A stretch of 64,000 nucleotides of DNA from Ciceribacter thiooxidans (lineage in GTDB: Bacteria > Pseudomonadota > Alphaproteobacteria > Rhizobiales > Rhizobiaceae), in contig NZ_CP059896.1 of the NCBI RefSeq assembly GCF_014126615.1, positions 3,358,501 through 3,422,500 of the forward strand, written 5' to 3'. Every line of letters starts with the position of its first letter. Positions within the stretch are counted from its first letter, which is position 1. Below are positions 24,863-35,155 of this stretch, in pieces. A program made the position numbers and the translations under genes. Below the pieces are notes generated by a model. The model saw only the letters and a program-made list of their open reading frames with translations. It did not search any database and was not told where the DNA came from.

Positions 24863-27088
24863 ATGGCAGGACGAGGAAAAGCGAACGAGCGCGTTGAGCC
24901 GACCTTTGAGGAAAGGCGCGGCGGCGATGACTTTCGCCTGTCGGCTGGTGATCGCGTCGCACGCGGATCGCCCGCCGTCAAAGGCGGCGGCAAACCGAAA
25001 TCTGGCAAGCCCTCCCGCTCCCGTCAGAAGCGCCGAAGCGAAGGAGGCCTGGGCGGCTTTCTGCGCAGGATGGTTTACTGGTCGATCGTACTCGGGCTAT
25101 GGGGCGGCATCGGCCTGGCCGGGATTGTCGCCTACTACGGCGCACGGATGCCGAGCGCCAGCACATGGTCGATCCCTGAACGTCCCCCCAACGTCAAGAT
25201 CGTCTCCGTCGAGGGAGAGGTGATCGCAAACCGAGGGATTACCGGCGGAGAAGCGCTCGCGCTCGAGGATATGTCGCCCTACATTCCGCAGGCGGTGATC
25301 GCGATCGAAGATCGTCGCTTCTACTCCCATTTCGGCGTTGACCCCTTCGGGCTCGTACGAGCCCTCATAAACAATGCGCTGCCCGGACGCGGGACACAGG
25401 GTGGGTCCACGCTGACGCAGCAGCTTGCGAAGAACCTTTTCCTCTCCCCGGAACGGACGATCGAGCGGAAGGTGCAGGAAGTGCTGCTCGCCTTCTGGCT
25501 CGAGCACACGTACACCAAGGACCAGATCCTCGCGATGTACCTGAACCGGGTCTACTTCGGCTCGAATGCATACGGTGTGGAAGCGGCATCGCGGCGGTAT
25601 TTCAACAAATCGGCACGCGACGTGAACCTTGGCGAGGCTGCGCTGCTGGCAGGATTGCTGAAGGCTCCGTCCCGCCTCTCGCCGGCACGCGACCCGGAGG
25701 CCGCCGAGGCTCGCGCCCAGGTCGTTCTCGGCGCGATGCGCGACGCCGGCTTTATCACCGACGACGAGATCAAGACGGCCATGTCGCAGCCGCCCGCCCG
25801 CGCAAAGCGTTACTGGTCGGGTGCTGGTCAGTACGTAGCCGATATGGTGATGGATGACGTGCGCGCCTTGATTGGAACGGTAGAGGACGACCTCGTCGTC
25901 GAGACCACGATCGACATGTCGCTCGAGAAGAAGGCGGAAGCAGCACTCATCGACACTCTCAGTCGTGACGGCGAAAAGTCAAAGGCTTCCCAGGCAGCCC
26001 TCGTCTCCATCGACGGTACCGGAGCAATACGCGCGCTCGTCGGCGGCAGGGACTATGCCGAGAGCCAGTTCAACCGCGCGGCCAAGGCGAAGCGGCAGCC
26101 GGGGTCAGCTTTCAAGCCGTTCGTTTATGTCTCCGCCCTTGAAATCGGACTGCGGCCGGAATCGGTCCGCAACGACGCACCCATCAGGATCGGCAAGTGG
26201 ACACCGGAGAATTACGACCAGAAGTATCGCGGTCCGGTCACGTTGACTTCCGCGCTCGCCAACTCCCTGAACACCATCGCCGCCGAGCTGGTCATGGAGG
26301 TAGGCCCCGAACACGTGGTCAAGGTCGCCCACCGCCTCGGCATCGAATCCGAGTTGCAGGCGAACGCGTCGATCGCCCTCGGAACGTCGGAAGTGTCGCT
26401 GCTCGAACTTACGTCAGCCTATGCCCCCTTCATGAACGGCGGCTACAAGGCAACCCCGCACGTGGTTCGCCGCATTACGACCCCCGACGGCAAGATCCTC
26501 TATGAAAACGACTATGCCAATCCGCCGCAGGTGCTCAGCGAGCAGATCGTCGCGGCCATGAACATGATGCTGACGCAGGTCATCGAAGGCGGCACCGGCA
26601 AGAATGCCCGCCTGAAGGGCTGGCAGGCCGCCGGCAAGACCGGTACCACGCAGTCCTTCCGCGACGCGCTTTTCGTCGGCTATACCAGTAATCTGACAAC
26701 GGGCGTCTGGTTCGGAAACGACGACGGCACCTCGATGAGAAAGGTGACGGGTGGAGGTCTGCCGGCAAAGGCTTGGCACGACTTCATGACGGCCGCTCAT
26801 TCGGGCCTGACGCCAACGCCGCTCGGCGGGGTACCCTACGATCGGCAAGACATGCAACAGCAGCCGGAACAGCTTTCCATCGGCTCGATCATTTCAGAAG
26901 TCTTCTCACCCGCCGAGGGACGCTATCCTGCCGCTCCCGCACCCCCCGTTGCGCCCGCCGCAACAGGTGGCCATGCGCCGCGAATGTCACAGGTGCCTAT
27001 TCCGCCCGGCGAAGTGGGAGACCGAAATGCAACGCCCGCGCAGGCCACGCGGCGAACGACACTTCTCGACATCATTACGGGACAATGA
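24863..27088 (+). CDS. Class A penicillin-binding protein (PBP1A type)
   Basis: A 741-residue bifunctional peptidoglycan synthase anchored in the inner membrane (segment about 70-92, basic cytoplasmic N-terminus). The GT51 glycosyltransferase domain has the catalytic E149 in AIEDRRFYSHFG and GGSTLTQQLAKNLFL (180-194). The transpeptidase domain has S415-A-F-K418, S468-L-N470 and K592-T-G. The C-terminal ~60 residues are P/A-rich. I chose ATG 24863 (MAGRGKANERVEPTFEERR) by resemblance to rhizobial relatives; no clear ribosome site is present, and a GTG at 24785 in the same frame would add 26 residues that look untranslated. Confidence 0.93.
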   Translation: MAGRGKANERVEPTFEERRGGDDFRLSAGDRVARGSPAVKGGGKPKSGKPSRSRQKRRSEGGLGGFLRRMVYWSIVLGLWGGIGLAGIVAYYGARMPSASTWSIPERPPNVKIVSVEGEVIANRGITGGEALALEDMSPYIPQAVIAIEDRRFYSHFGVDPFGLVRALINNALPGRGTQGGSTLTQQLAKNLFLSPERTIERKVQEVLLAFWLEHTYTKDQILAMYLNRVYFGSNAYGVEAASRRYFNKSARDVNLGEAALLAGLLKAPSRLSPARDPEAAEARAQVVLGAMRDAGFITDDEIKTAMSQPPARAKRYWSGAGQYVADMVMDDVRALIGTVEDDLVVETTIDMSLEKKAEAALIDTLSRDGEKSKASQAALVSIDGTGAIRALVGGRDYAESQFNRAAKAKRQPGSAFKPFVYVSALEIGLRPESVRNDAPIRIGKWTPENYDQKYRGPVTLTSALANSLNTIAAELVMEVGPEHVVKVAHRLGIESELQANASIALGTSEVSLLELTSAYAPFMNGGYKATPHVVRRITTPDGKILYENDYANPPQVLSEQIVAAMNMMLTQVIEGGTGKNARLKGWQAAGKTGTTQSFRDALFVGYTSNLTTGVWFGNDDGTSMRKVTGGGLPAKAWHDFMTAAHSGLTPTPLGGVPYDRQDMQQQPEQLSIGSIISEVFSPAEGRYPAAPAPPVAPAATGGHAPRMSQVPIPPGEVGDRNATPAQATRRTTLLDIITGQ

Positions 27089-27206
27089 ACGGCAAGGCGC
27101 ATCGCGGCACGGGAACCGGGCATCGAGCGTCTCCTGCGCGAGCCAAACCGCCCTTCCGGAATGCCGCCAATCTGCTCTTTTTACTGGATTACAGCGGATT
27201 TGGAGC

Positions 27207-27238
27207 CTTGCAGTCAGAAAAACCGCTTCTTATATACG
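27207..27238 (+). promoter_or_regulatory. RpoH (sigma-32) type promoter of dnaK
   Basis: CTTG (27207-27210), 18 bases, then CTTATATACG (27229-27238) match the alphaproteobacterial heat-shock consensus CTTG-N17/18-CYTATNTNNG at every fixed position. The same bases read as CTTGCA-N17-TTATAT for the housekeeping sigma factor. It lies about 110 bases upstream of the dnaK start. Confidence 0.75.
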
Positions 27239-27345
27239 CGACATAACCGCAGCTAAGACTGCGCAACCAGGACCATCCACGTCGAGGGGCTGTCAGGGGA
27301 ATGCCTGTTCGGGGTTCCGACAGCTTGCTTCAAGGAGAGAATGAC

Positions 27346-29258
<1,913 letters not shown>

Positions 29259-29259
<1 letters not shown>

Positions 29260-29738
29260 TGCGCGGGACGAAGACGCGTCGGACACTTCAGGGGCTGGCC
29301 TTCGGGCCAGCCGCATTTACGTTGATCTTTTGCGCGACGGCCGCAGCCGCAAGCGCCGAGACCGCCACCCGCCCGGAAGACGTCTTTCGCAAGGTGAGTT
29401 CCGCGGAATCGGTCGTGGTGCGGGCGCTCGGCCGGCGTGACAGCGATACGCTGGCAAAAACCGCCGGCGAACTGGGCCAGCTTATCGAAGCGGCCCTGAA
29501 ACGCCGCGAGGGAGGGCAGGAAACCACCGCCTGCGACATGGCTGCGCACTCGCTGGCGTTTGCCGCCGTCTCAGCCGCCGAGGGGCTCGCCAATAAGGGA
29601 GAAGCCCAGCGTATCCTTTTTCAGGACGCCGTGTCCGCGGCGACGGATTTCCGTCAGGATATGCGGACCTGCGAGAAGCTGATACGAAGGAATACCGGTA
29701 GCCACACGAGTGTGGAGAAGGCCTTGAGAGCTTTGTAA
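29259..29738 (+). CDS. Secreted protein of unknown function between dnaK and dnaJ
   Basis: The 159-residue product begins with a basic stretch (RGTKTRR), a hydrophobic core and a likely signal-peptidase site near ASAE (about 33-34), followed by a helical, alanine-rich domain with two cysteines (in TTACDMAA and RTCEKLIRR) that could form a disulfide. I recognise no family. Its ATG overlaps the dnaK stop by one base and it ends 4 bases before dnaJ, so it is surely co-transcribed and likely heat-inducible. In the rhizobia I recall, dnaK and dnaJ are directly adjacent, so this gene is either an insertion or often missed. Confidence 0.7.
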
Positions 29739-29742
29739 GACC

Positions 29743-30891
29743 ATGGCAAAAGCAGACTACTACGAGACCCTCGGGGTTAGCCGCACCGCAGACGAGAAGG
29801 AACTGAAGAGTGCCTTTCGCAAGCTGGCGATGAAGTATCATCCGGACAAGAATCCGGAGGACCAGGACGCCGAGCGGAAATTCAAGGAAATCAACGAAGC
29901 CTACGAGACACTGAAGGACCCGCAAAAGCGCGCGGCTTACGATCGTTTCGGCCACGCTGCCTTCGAGCAGGGTGGCATGGGCGCCGGAGGCTTCCAGGGC
30001 GGCGGCTTTGCCGGCGGGGGCTTCTCCGACATTTTCGAAGACATCTTCGGCGAGATGATGGGTGGCGGACGTGGCGGACGTGCCCGTTCCAGCGGCGGCC
30101 GTGAACGCGGTGCCGATCTCCGCTACAACATGGAAATTACCCTCGAGGAAGCGTTCACCGGCAAGACTGCCCAAATCCGTGTACCGACCTCGATCACCTG
30201 TGACGTCTGCACGGGGACCGGAGCCAAGCCGGGAACGAAGCCGACAACCTGTGCCACCTGTCAGGGCAGCGGCCGGATTCGAGCGGCCCAAGGGTTCTTC
30301 TCCATCGAGCGGACCTGCCCGACTTGTCACGGTCGCGGTCAGACGATCTCCGACCCTTGCACCAAATGCCACGGACAGGGCAGGGTTACCGAAGAGCGCT
30401 CGCTCTCCGTCAACATACCTGCCGGCATTGAGGACGGAACGCGTATTCGCCTGCAGGGCGAGGGCGAGGCGGGACTGCGTGGCGGCCCTGCGGGAGACCT
30501 CTATATCTTCCTTTCCGTCAAGCCGCACGAATTCTTCCAGCGCGACGGTGCCGATCTCTACTGCTCGGTCCCGATCTCAATGACGACCGCCGCACTCGGC
30601 GGCACGTTCGACGTAGTGACACTCGACGGAACGAAATCGCGCGTGACGGTTCCAGAAGGCACGCAGGCCGGCAAGCAGTTCCGCCTGAAGGCGAAAGGAA
30701 TGCCGGTGCTGAGATCATCCCAGACAGGTGATCTCTACATCCAGATCCAGATCGAGACGCCGCAAAAGCTCACCAAGCGCCAGCGCGAGCTTTTGCAGGA
30801 GTTCGAACAGATATCGTCGAAGGAAAACAATCCGCAGTCCAGCGGCTTCTTTGCCCGGATGAAGGATTTCTTCGATACGCTCAGCGACTGA
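29743..30891 (+). CDS. dnaJ: DnaJ (Hsp40) co-chaperone
   Basis: A full-length (382-residue) type I DnaJ. The J domain has the HPD motif at 33-35 ([10 protein letters not shown]), followed by a G/F-rich linker ([18 protein letters not shown]) and four zinc-binding CxxCxGxG repeats ([32 protein letters not shown]). It stimulates the DnaK ATPase and delivers substrates. The ATG follows the upstream gene by 4 bases. A strong terminator lies 25 bases after the stop. Confidence 0.98.
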   Translation: MAKADYYETLGVSRTADEKELKSAFRKLAMKYHPDKNPEDQDAERKFKEINEAYETLKDPQKRAAYDRFGHAAFEQGGMGAGGFQGGGFAGGGFSDIFEDIFGEMMGGGRGGRARSSGGRERGADLRYNMEITLEEAFTGKTAQIRVPTSITCDVCTGTGAKPGTKPTTCATCQGSGRIRAAQGFFSIERTCPTCHGRGQTISDPCTKCHGQGRVTEERSLSVNIPAGIEDGTRIRLQGEGEAGLRGGPAGDLYIFLSVKPHEFFQRDGADLYCSVPISMTTAALGGTFDVVTLDGTKSRVTVPEGTQAGKQFRLKAKGMPVLRSSQTGDLYIQIQIETPQKLTKRQRELLQEFEQISSKENNPQSSGFFARMKDFFDTLSD

Positions 30892-30915
30892 GCACGAAAG
30901 ATATGCAGACATTGG

Positions 30916-30948
30916 AAAGGCCGGGGGATGCGTTCTCCCGGCCTTTTT
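30916..30948 (+). terminator. Intrinsic terminator after dnaJ
   Basis: AAAGGCCGGG pairs with CCCGGCCTTT (extra GG/CTC near the loop), followed by TTTG. It ends the dnaK-dnaJ operon and faces the convergent small membrane gene. Confidence 0.88.
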
Positions 30949-30967
30949 GTTCTTGACCATTGGTCAG

Positions 30968-31228
30968 TCAGGTATGGCGCGGCAACCGGGCGACAAACCA
31001 ACCGAAGTGCCGCTGAATCGTCGGCGCAATACCATAGATGATCGAGAAGACCATCACCGGTGCGATCACCAGCGTACGTTGCCAGAGAGGCCAGCTCTCC
31101 GTCAGCGGCAATACAATGTAGAGCAAGGCCGTGACGAACGGATAGACGGCAGCCAGCATGATCACCGCGAGGCGGAACTTCGATGGGACGGGCACACTGC
31201 CGGCATGGGCGAAATTTGTACGAGCCAT
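30968..31228 (-). CDS. Small two-helix membrane protein under a divergent TetR regulator
   Basis: This 86-residue protein has two membrane segments (about 20-39 and 49-68) with the pattern SKFRLAVIMLAAVYPFVTALL...WPLWQRTLVIAPVMV. It resembles the membrane module found at the C-terminus of some antibiotic-biosynthesis-monooxygenase domain proteins, but without the enzymatic domain; that link is from memory. GGAG lies 7 bases before ATG 31228 on the minus strand. It is divergent from a TetR gene with two operator-like palindromes between them, so it is the likely target of that regulator. Confidence 0.7.
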   Translation of the reverse strand: MARTNFAHAGSVPVPSKFRLAVIMLAAVYPFVTALLYIVLPLTESWPLWQRTLVIAPVMVFSIIYGIAPTIQRHFGWFVARLPRHT

Positions 31229-31243
31229 GAGAAAACTCCATGT

Positions 31244-31286
31244 GAACGGAACGTTTCGTTCTATATAGAAACGAGCCGTTTCGTTC
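31244..31286. promoter_or_regulatory. Tandem operator-like palindromes between the TetR gene and its divergent neighbour
   Basis: GAACGGAACGTTTCGTTC (31244-31261) is an 18-base palindrome with one mismatched pair, and GAAACG-AGC-CGTTTC (31268-31282) is a second inverted repeat. The module CGTTTCGTTC occurs twice (31252-31261 and 31277-31286), 25 bases apart. The self-complementary TCTATATAGA (31260-31269) between them can serve as a -10 in either direction. This fits cooperative binding by two TetR dimers. Confidence 0.7.
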
Positions 31287-31320
31287 AAGTGCTATTTTGT
31301 GCTATCGTCGGGCATTCGAA

Positions 31321-31938
31321 ATGGCTACAGCGATGAACGACGATCAAGATCCCAGCCAACGCCGCACCTCAATCGGCGCACAACGCAACCCGGCGAGCCA
31401 GGAGGCAATCCTTCAGGCCGCGACGGAGATCCTTGCAGAACGCGGACCCGGCTCATTCTCGATCGAGGCGGTCGCCAAGCGCGCAAAGGCGGGTAAGCCG
31501 ACGATCTATCGGTGGTGGCCGAACAAGGCGGCACTCCTCCTTGACGCCTATCACCGTCAGAAGAACCCCCATCTGCACGGCGATACAGGTGACCTGCAAC
31601 GCGACCTTACCCGGTTCTTGATGGAATTACTCGCCTTCTGGCGCCGGGGTGGCAGTGGCGCCATCTTCCGTTCCGTGATCGCCGAAGCACAGACCGATCA
31701 GGCCGCATGCGAGGCGCTGGCGGCCTATCTGGCCGAGCGCCGCAAGCATCTGGGGAGCCAAATCCGGGCGGCTCAGGCGCGCGAAGATGTCAGGCCCGGG
31801 GTGAATCCGGAGCTCGCGGCAGAAATGCTCTCGGGCTTTGCATGGATAAGGCTGCTGACCAACCGCCTGGAAATATCAGAAGAAGAGGCAGCGGAGGCCG
31901 TGAAGATCATTCTGGACGGCATCCGAGCTCGGAGATAG
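31321..31938 (+). CDS. TetR/AcrR-family transcriptional regulator
   Basis: The 205-residue protein has a TetR N-terminal helix-turn-helix (about 20-66: EAILQAATEILAERG, FSIEAVAKRAKAGKPTIYRWWPNKAALL) and a ligand-binding C-terminal domain. It probably represses itself and the divergent small membrane gene through the two palindromes between them. Ligand unknown. Start uncertain: ATG 31321 or ATG 31333; neither has a good ribosome site, and a leaderless message is possible because the putative -10 lies only about 50 bases upstream. Confidence 0.88.
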   Translation: MATAMNDDQDPSQRRTSIGAQRNPASQEAILQAATEILAERGPGSFSIEAVAKRAKAGKPTIYRWWPNKAALLLDAYHRQKNPHLHGDTGDLQRDLTRFLMELLAFWRRGGSGAIFRSVIAEAQTDQAACEALAAYLAERRKHLGSQIRAAQAREDVRPGVNPELAAEMLSGFAWIRLLTNRLEISEEEAAEAVKIILDGIRARR

Positions 31939-31949
31939 CTCGTCAGCGA

Positions 31950-32159
31950 TCAGTAATGCGGCGGCTTCGTGATCGCCGGCGCGTCGAGTGACTGCTCCTC
32001 CAGGACCAGAAAGCGTTCCGTCAGTCTGTCGAGCTTGGCACGGGTCTGTTCGACGACCTTCCACTGGCTGGCGAGCTGCTCCGAAAGCTCCTCGATCACC
32101 CGTCCCTGATGGGCAAGCATCTCTTCGAGGCGCGTAACGCGGTTTTCTTCGTCAGGCAT
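31950..32159 (-). CDS. slyX: SlyX family protein
   Basis: The 69-residue product is a typical SlyX: a coiled coil of heptads (RVTRLEEMLAHQGRVIEELS and following) and the conserved C-terminal PPHY. The function of SlyX is not established. It lies 11 bases from the convergent TetR gene. AGAGTGCC precedes the ATG on the minus strand. Confidence 0.9.
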   Translation of the reverse strand: MPDEENRVTRLEEMLAHQGRVIEELSEQLASQWKVVEQTRAKLDRLTERFLVLEEQSLDAPAITKPPHY

Positions 32160-32235
32160 GGCACTCTCCGCCTCGGGTTAATCTGGTGCGTTCATGCGGA
32201 AAACCGGGGGCGCGAGTCAATTCCTCCGGCTCGAA

Positions 32236-32559
32236 CTAACGCTGTTTCTTCTTCTTGTATGGCATCAGCATGATCGCTGACGCGGTCACGGCTGCGGCAA
32301 AGGTCAACGCCAAAGGGGCGCCGATGAGGATTGCCGGCAGGACCGGATTCTGCGCGTGAACGATCCGTGTGCCAAGCCCGCCGATGTCGAGCCATATCAA
32401 TAGAGCAGTCACACCTGCCCCCAGAAGGGCGCCAAAGCCGGCATTGAATGCGAGGAAGCGCAGCATTTCCCAGTGGTCCCGGCGCGCCTCCTCGGGTGTC
32501 AGTTCGTCACGATCGGGCATCATCGGCTGCGCTTTCAGGTCTTTGGGCTGAACATTCAT
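32236..32559 (-). CDS. Small inner-membrane protein of unknown function
   Basis: The 107-residue protein starts MNVQPKDLKAQ, has a charged N-terminal part (MMPDRDELTPEEARRDHWE) and two membrane segments (about 40-60 and 76-99), ending in the basic tail PYKKKKQR. I do not recognise a named family; similar short proteins occur near recF in rhizobia. The start is uncertain: ATG 32559 has only a weak GAGA upstream, and ATG 32526 or 32523 would remove the first 11-12 residues. It is divergent from recF. Confidence 0.7.
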   Translation of the reverse strand: MNVQPKDLKAQPMMPDRDELTPEEARRDHWEMLRFLAFNAGFGALLGAGVTALLIWLDIGGLGTRIVHAQNPVLPAILIGAPLALTFAAAVTASAIMLMPYKKKKQR

Positions 32560-32710
32560 CTCGTTTCGATAATATATCGGACGGGAACTGCACCGCCACC
32601 GGCAGATCGTCGCGCGTCTCCCCCGCGCGCAAAGGGCAGAAAATCCAGGCTTGTCCTTGCCTTCATCGGGCATTCGGCCTAGGTCGAGGGGAACACTGAA
32701 TCCGGTTACA

Positions 32711-33835
32711 ATGACGCATCGAGTCTTTCTCCGCGAGCTGAAGCTTACCGACTTCCGCAACTATACGCGGGTGTCGCTGTCGCTCGACAGCCGACACGTC
32801 GTCCTCACCGGCGAAAACGGGGCCGGCAAGACCAACCTCATGGAAGCGGTGTCCTTTCTTTCACCCGGACGGGGGCTTCGCCGCGCCACTCTGGCAGATG
32901 TCGCACGCGTTGGCGCAGCCGGCGGGTTTTCAGTCTTCGCCGACCTCGAGGGAATGGAGGGGGACGTCGAGATCGGCACCGGCACAGACGGCGGAGACGA
33001 CGCTCTGGGGCGACGCCTGCGCATCAACGGCACAGTCGCAAAAACCGTCGATGAACTCACCGATCATCTCCGCGTGCTCTGGCTGACACCCGCAATGGAC
33101 GGTCTCTTCACCGGTCCTTCGGCCGATCGCCGGCGTTTTCTCGACCGCCTCGTCCTGTCGCTCGATCCTGCCCATGGCAGGCGTGCGAGCGACTTCGAGC
33201 GGGCGATGCGCGGACGTAACCGGCTCCTCGCGGAGGGCCGCTTCGACCCTGCCTGGCTCGGTGGTGTCGAGCGGCAAATGGCATCCCTTGGGGTGGCCAT
33301 GGCGCTCGCGCGTCAGGAAATGCTGGGCCTGCTCATGACTCTCGTCGACGCCCAGGTTCTCTCCTCCGCCTTTCCCTCCGCCAGCCTTGAGCTCTCCGGC
33401 TTCATGGACGGTGAACTTGTCGCTCCGGCGATCGATCTCGAAGACCGTTATGCGGCAATGCTGGAGGAGGGGCGCTACCGCGATGCGGCCGCTGGTCGAA
33501 CGCTCGACGGTCCTCACCGCAGCGATCTTCTCGTGCGTCACCGCGAGAAGGACATGGAGGCCGAACGTTGCTCGACAGGCGAACAGAAGGCGCTGCTGGT
33601 CGGTCTGGTGTTGGCCCATGCACTGCTCGTGGCCAATATGACCGGTCACGCACCGGTCCTCCTCCTTGACGAAATCGCCGCCCATCTCGATGAGGGCCGG
33701 CGCGCCGCACTGTTCGACCGTATCGATGCACTCGGCGGTCAGGCATTCATGACGGGAACGGACAAGTCGATGTTTTCCGCGCTTGGTGACCGGGCCCGGT
33801 TTGTCACCGTCAGCGACGGCCACCTCAGCGTCTGA
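32711..33835 (+). CDS. recF: RecF, recombinational repair ATPase
   Basis: The 374-residue SMC-like protein has Walker A GENGAGKTN (34-42), the C-terminal signature motif CSTGEQKALL and Walker B VLLLDEIAAHLD. RecF acts with RecO and RecR at stalled forks and gaps; recR is also in this window (45,672). I chose ATG 32711 (MTHRVFLRELKLTDFRNY). Unlike in E. coli, recF is not next to dnaN or gyrB, which is usual in Rhizobiales. Confidence 0.96.
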   Translation: MTHRVFLRELKLTDFRNYTRVSLSLDSRHVVLTGENGAGKTNLMEAVSFLSPGRGLRRATLADVARVGAAGGFSVFADLEGMEGDVEIGTGTDGGDDALGRRLRINGTVAKTVDELTDHLRVLWLTPAMDGLFTGPSADRRRFLDRLVLSLDPAHGRRASDFERAMRGRNRLLAEGRFDPAWLGGVERQMASLGVAMALARQEMLGLLMTLVDAQVLSSAFPSASLELSGFMDGELVAPAIDLEDRYAAMLEEGRYRDAAAGRTLDGPHRSDLLVRHREKDMEAERCSTGEQKALLVGLVLAHALLVANMTGHAPVLLLDEIAAHLDEGRRAALFDRIDALGGQAFMTGTDKSMFSALGDRARFVTVSDGHLSV

Positions 33836-33879
33836 CCGGGATACTTTCTCCGCCGGACAAAGCGTGCCATCATCCACGC

Positions 33880-34644
33880 ATGGAAGCACTGACCCCCGAA
33901 GAGATATCCCGCTACAAGCGCCACATCCTGCTGTCCGAAGTGGGCGGCGCCGGGCAACAGAGGCTCAAGCAAGCCCGCGTGATGGTGATTGGTGCCGGCG
34001 GACTCGGCTCACCCGTCCTCCAGTATCTGGCGGCAGCCGGTGTCGGCACGATCGGTATCGTCGACGATGACCACGTTTCTCTGTCGAACCTGCAACGGCA
34101 GGTGATTCACGATAGCGGGACCATCGGTGAAATGAAGACCCGGAGCGCCGCAGATGCGATTGCCCGGCTCAATCCACATGTGACGGTCCTTTCCTATGAG
34201 GAGCGATTTTCTGCTGAAATGGCAGAGCGTCACCTTGGAGGCTTCGACCTTCTGATCGACGGCTCCGACAATTTCGACACGCGCTACGCGGCCGCCGATG
34301 CGGCCGAACGCGCGCGCGTGCCGCTGGTCACCGGAGCGGTCGGACGCTTTGACGGATCCCTGACCGTGCTGAAACCTTACGAAGCGGGTCCTGACGGTCT
34401 TGCCAATCCGACCTACCGCGATCTCTTTCCCTCCGCACCGCCACCCGGCCTTATCCCATCGTGCGCCGAGGCCGGAATCATTGGTGCCCTCACCGGTGTC
34501 ATCGGCACACTCATGTCCATGGAAGCGATCAAGCTCATCACCGGAATAGGCGAACCGCTCATCGGCAGGCTTCTGCTGTATGATGCGCTCTCCGGGCGCT
34601 TCGACACGGTCCGCTACAAGCGTCGTGCGGGATCGGGCGTCTGA
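33880..34644 (+). CDS. moeB: MoeB/ThiF/HesA-family adenylyltransferase
   Basis: A 254-residue E1-like enzyme that adenylates the C-terminal glycine of MoaD (molybdopterin synthase) or ThiS. The nucleotide loop GAGGLG (38-43), the SNLQRQVI motif (69-76), D130 in GSDNFDTRY and the catalytic-loop C195 (PSCAEAGI) are present. The two CxxC zinc pairs of E. coli MoeB are missing: the first is replaced by PTYRDLF and the C-terminus ends KRRAGSGV. Zinc-less forms exist in the family. Whether it serves MoaD, ThiS or both cannot be told from context. Confidence 0.88.
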   Translation: MEALTPEEISRYKRHILLSEVGGAGQQRLKQARVMVIGAGGLGSPVLQYLAAAGVGTIGIVDDDHVSLSNLQRQVIHDSGTIGEMKTRSAADAIARLNPHVTVLSYEERFSAEMAERHLGGFDLLIDGSDNFDTRYAAADAAERARVPLVTGAVGRFDGSLTVLKPYEAGPDGLANPTYRDLFPSAPPPGLIPSCAEAGIIGALTGVIGTLMSMEAIKLITGIGEPLIGRLLLYDALSGRFDTVRYKRRAGSGV

Positions 34645-34670
34645 TCGGGTTCGGATGGGGATCGGCGGCA

Positions 34671-35150
34671 ATGGCAATCGAGATCGCGCGAGTGGACGGT
34701 CATTTCGAGCGGTATGACGAACTGCTGAACGTCATCATCTCGGCCTTTGCCTACATGGAAGGCGTCATTGATCCGCCCTCATCCGCGGCACGCCTGACCG
34801 CGCAGATTTTGCGGGAAAAGAGCAGGAGCGAGATGGCCTATGTGGCTCTTGAGGGCGCCCACATCGTCGGCTGCATCTTCCTGCGGCCGGAGCCGCCAGA
34901 CACGCTGTACGTCGGAAAGCTCGCCGTTTTGACCTCCATGCAAGGCAAAGGCATCGGAATCCGCCTTATCCGGCTGGCCGAAGAGATCGCGCATACTGCA
35001 GGTTTCCACACCTTGCGGCTGGAGGTGCGGGTCGAACTCACCCACAACCAGAACTATTTCGCAGACTTCGGTTTTGTCAGGACGGCCGAGAACCGGCATC
35101 CGGGCTTCGACCGCACGACCTCTTTCGAGATGCGCAAGATGATCTCGTAG
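34671..35150 (+). CDS. GNAT-family N-acetyltransferase
   Basis: The 159-residue protein has the GNAT acetyl-CoA site: beta-strand LYVGKLAVL followed by the pyrophosphate loop Q-G-K-G-I-G (TSMQGKGIGIRL) and a C-terminal NYFADFGF segment. Substrate unknown. It begins 26 bases after moeB and is probably in the same transcript. Its stop lies 5 bases from the convergent dehydrogenase gene. Confidence 0.88.
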   Translation: MAIEIARVDGHFERYDELLNVIISAFAYMEGVIDPPSSAARLTAQILREKSRSEMAYVALEGAHIVGCIFLRPEPPDTLYVGKLAVLTSMQGKGIGIRLIRLAEEIAHTAGFHTLRLEVRVELTHNQNYFADFGFVRTAENRHPGFDRTTSFEMRKMIS

Positions 35151-35155
35151 CCCTC

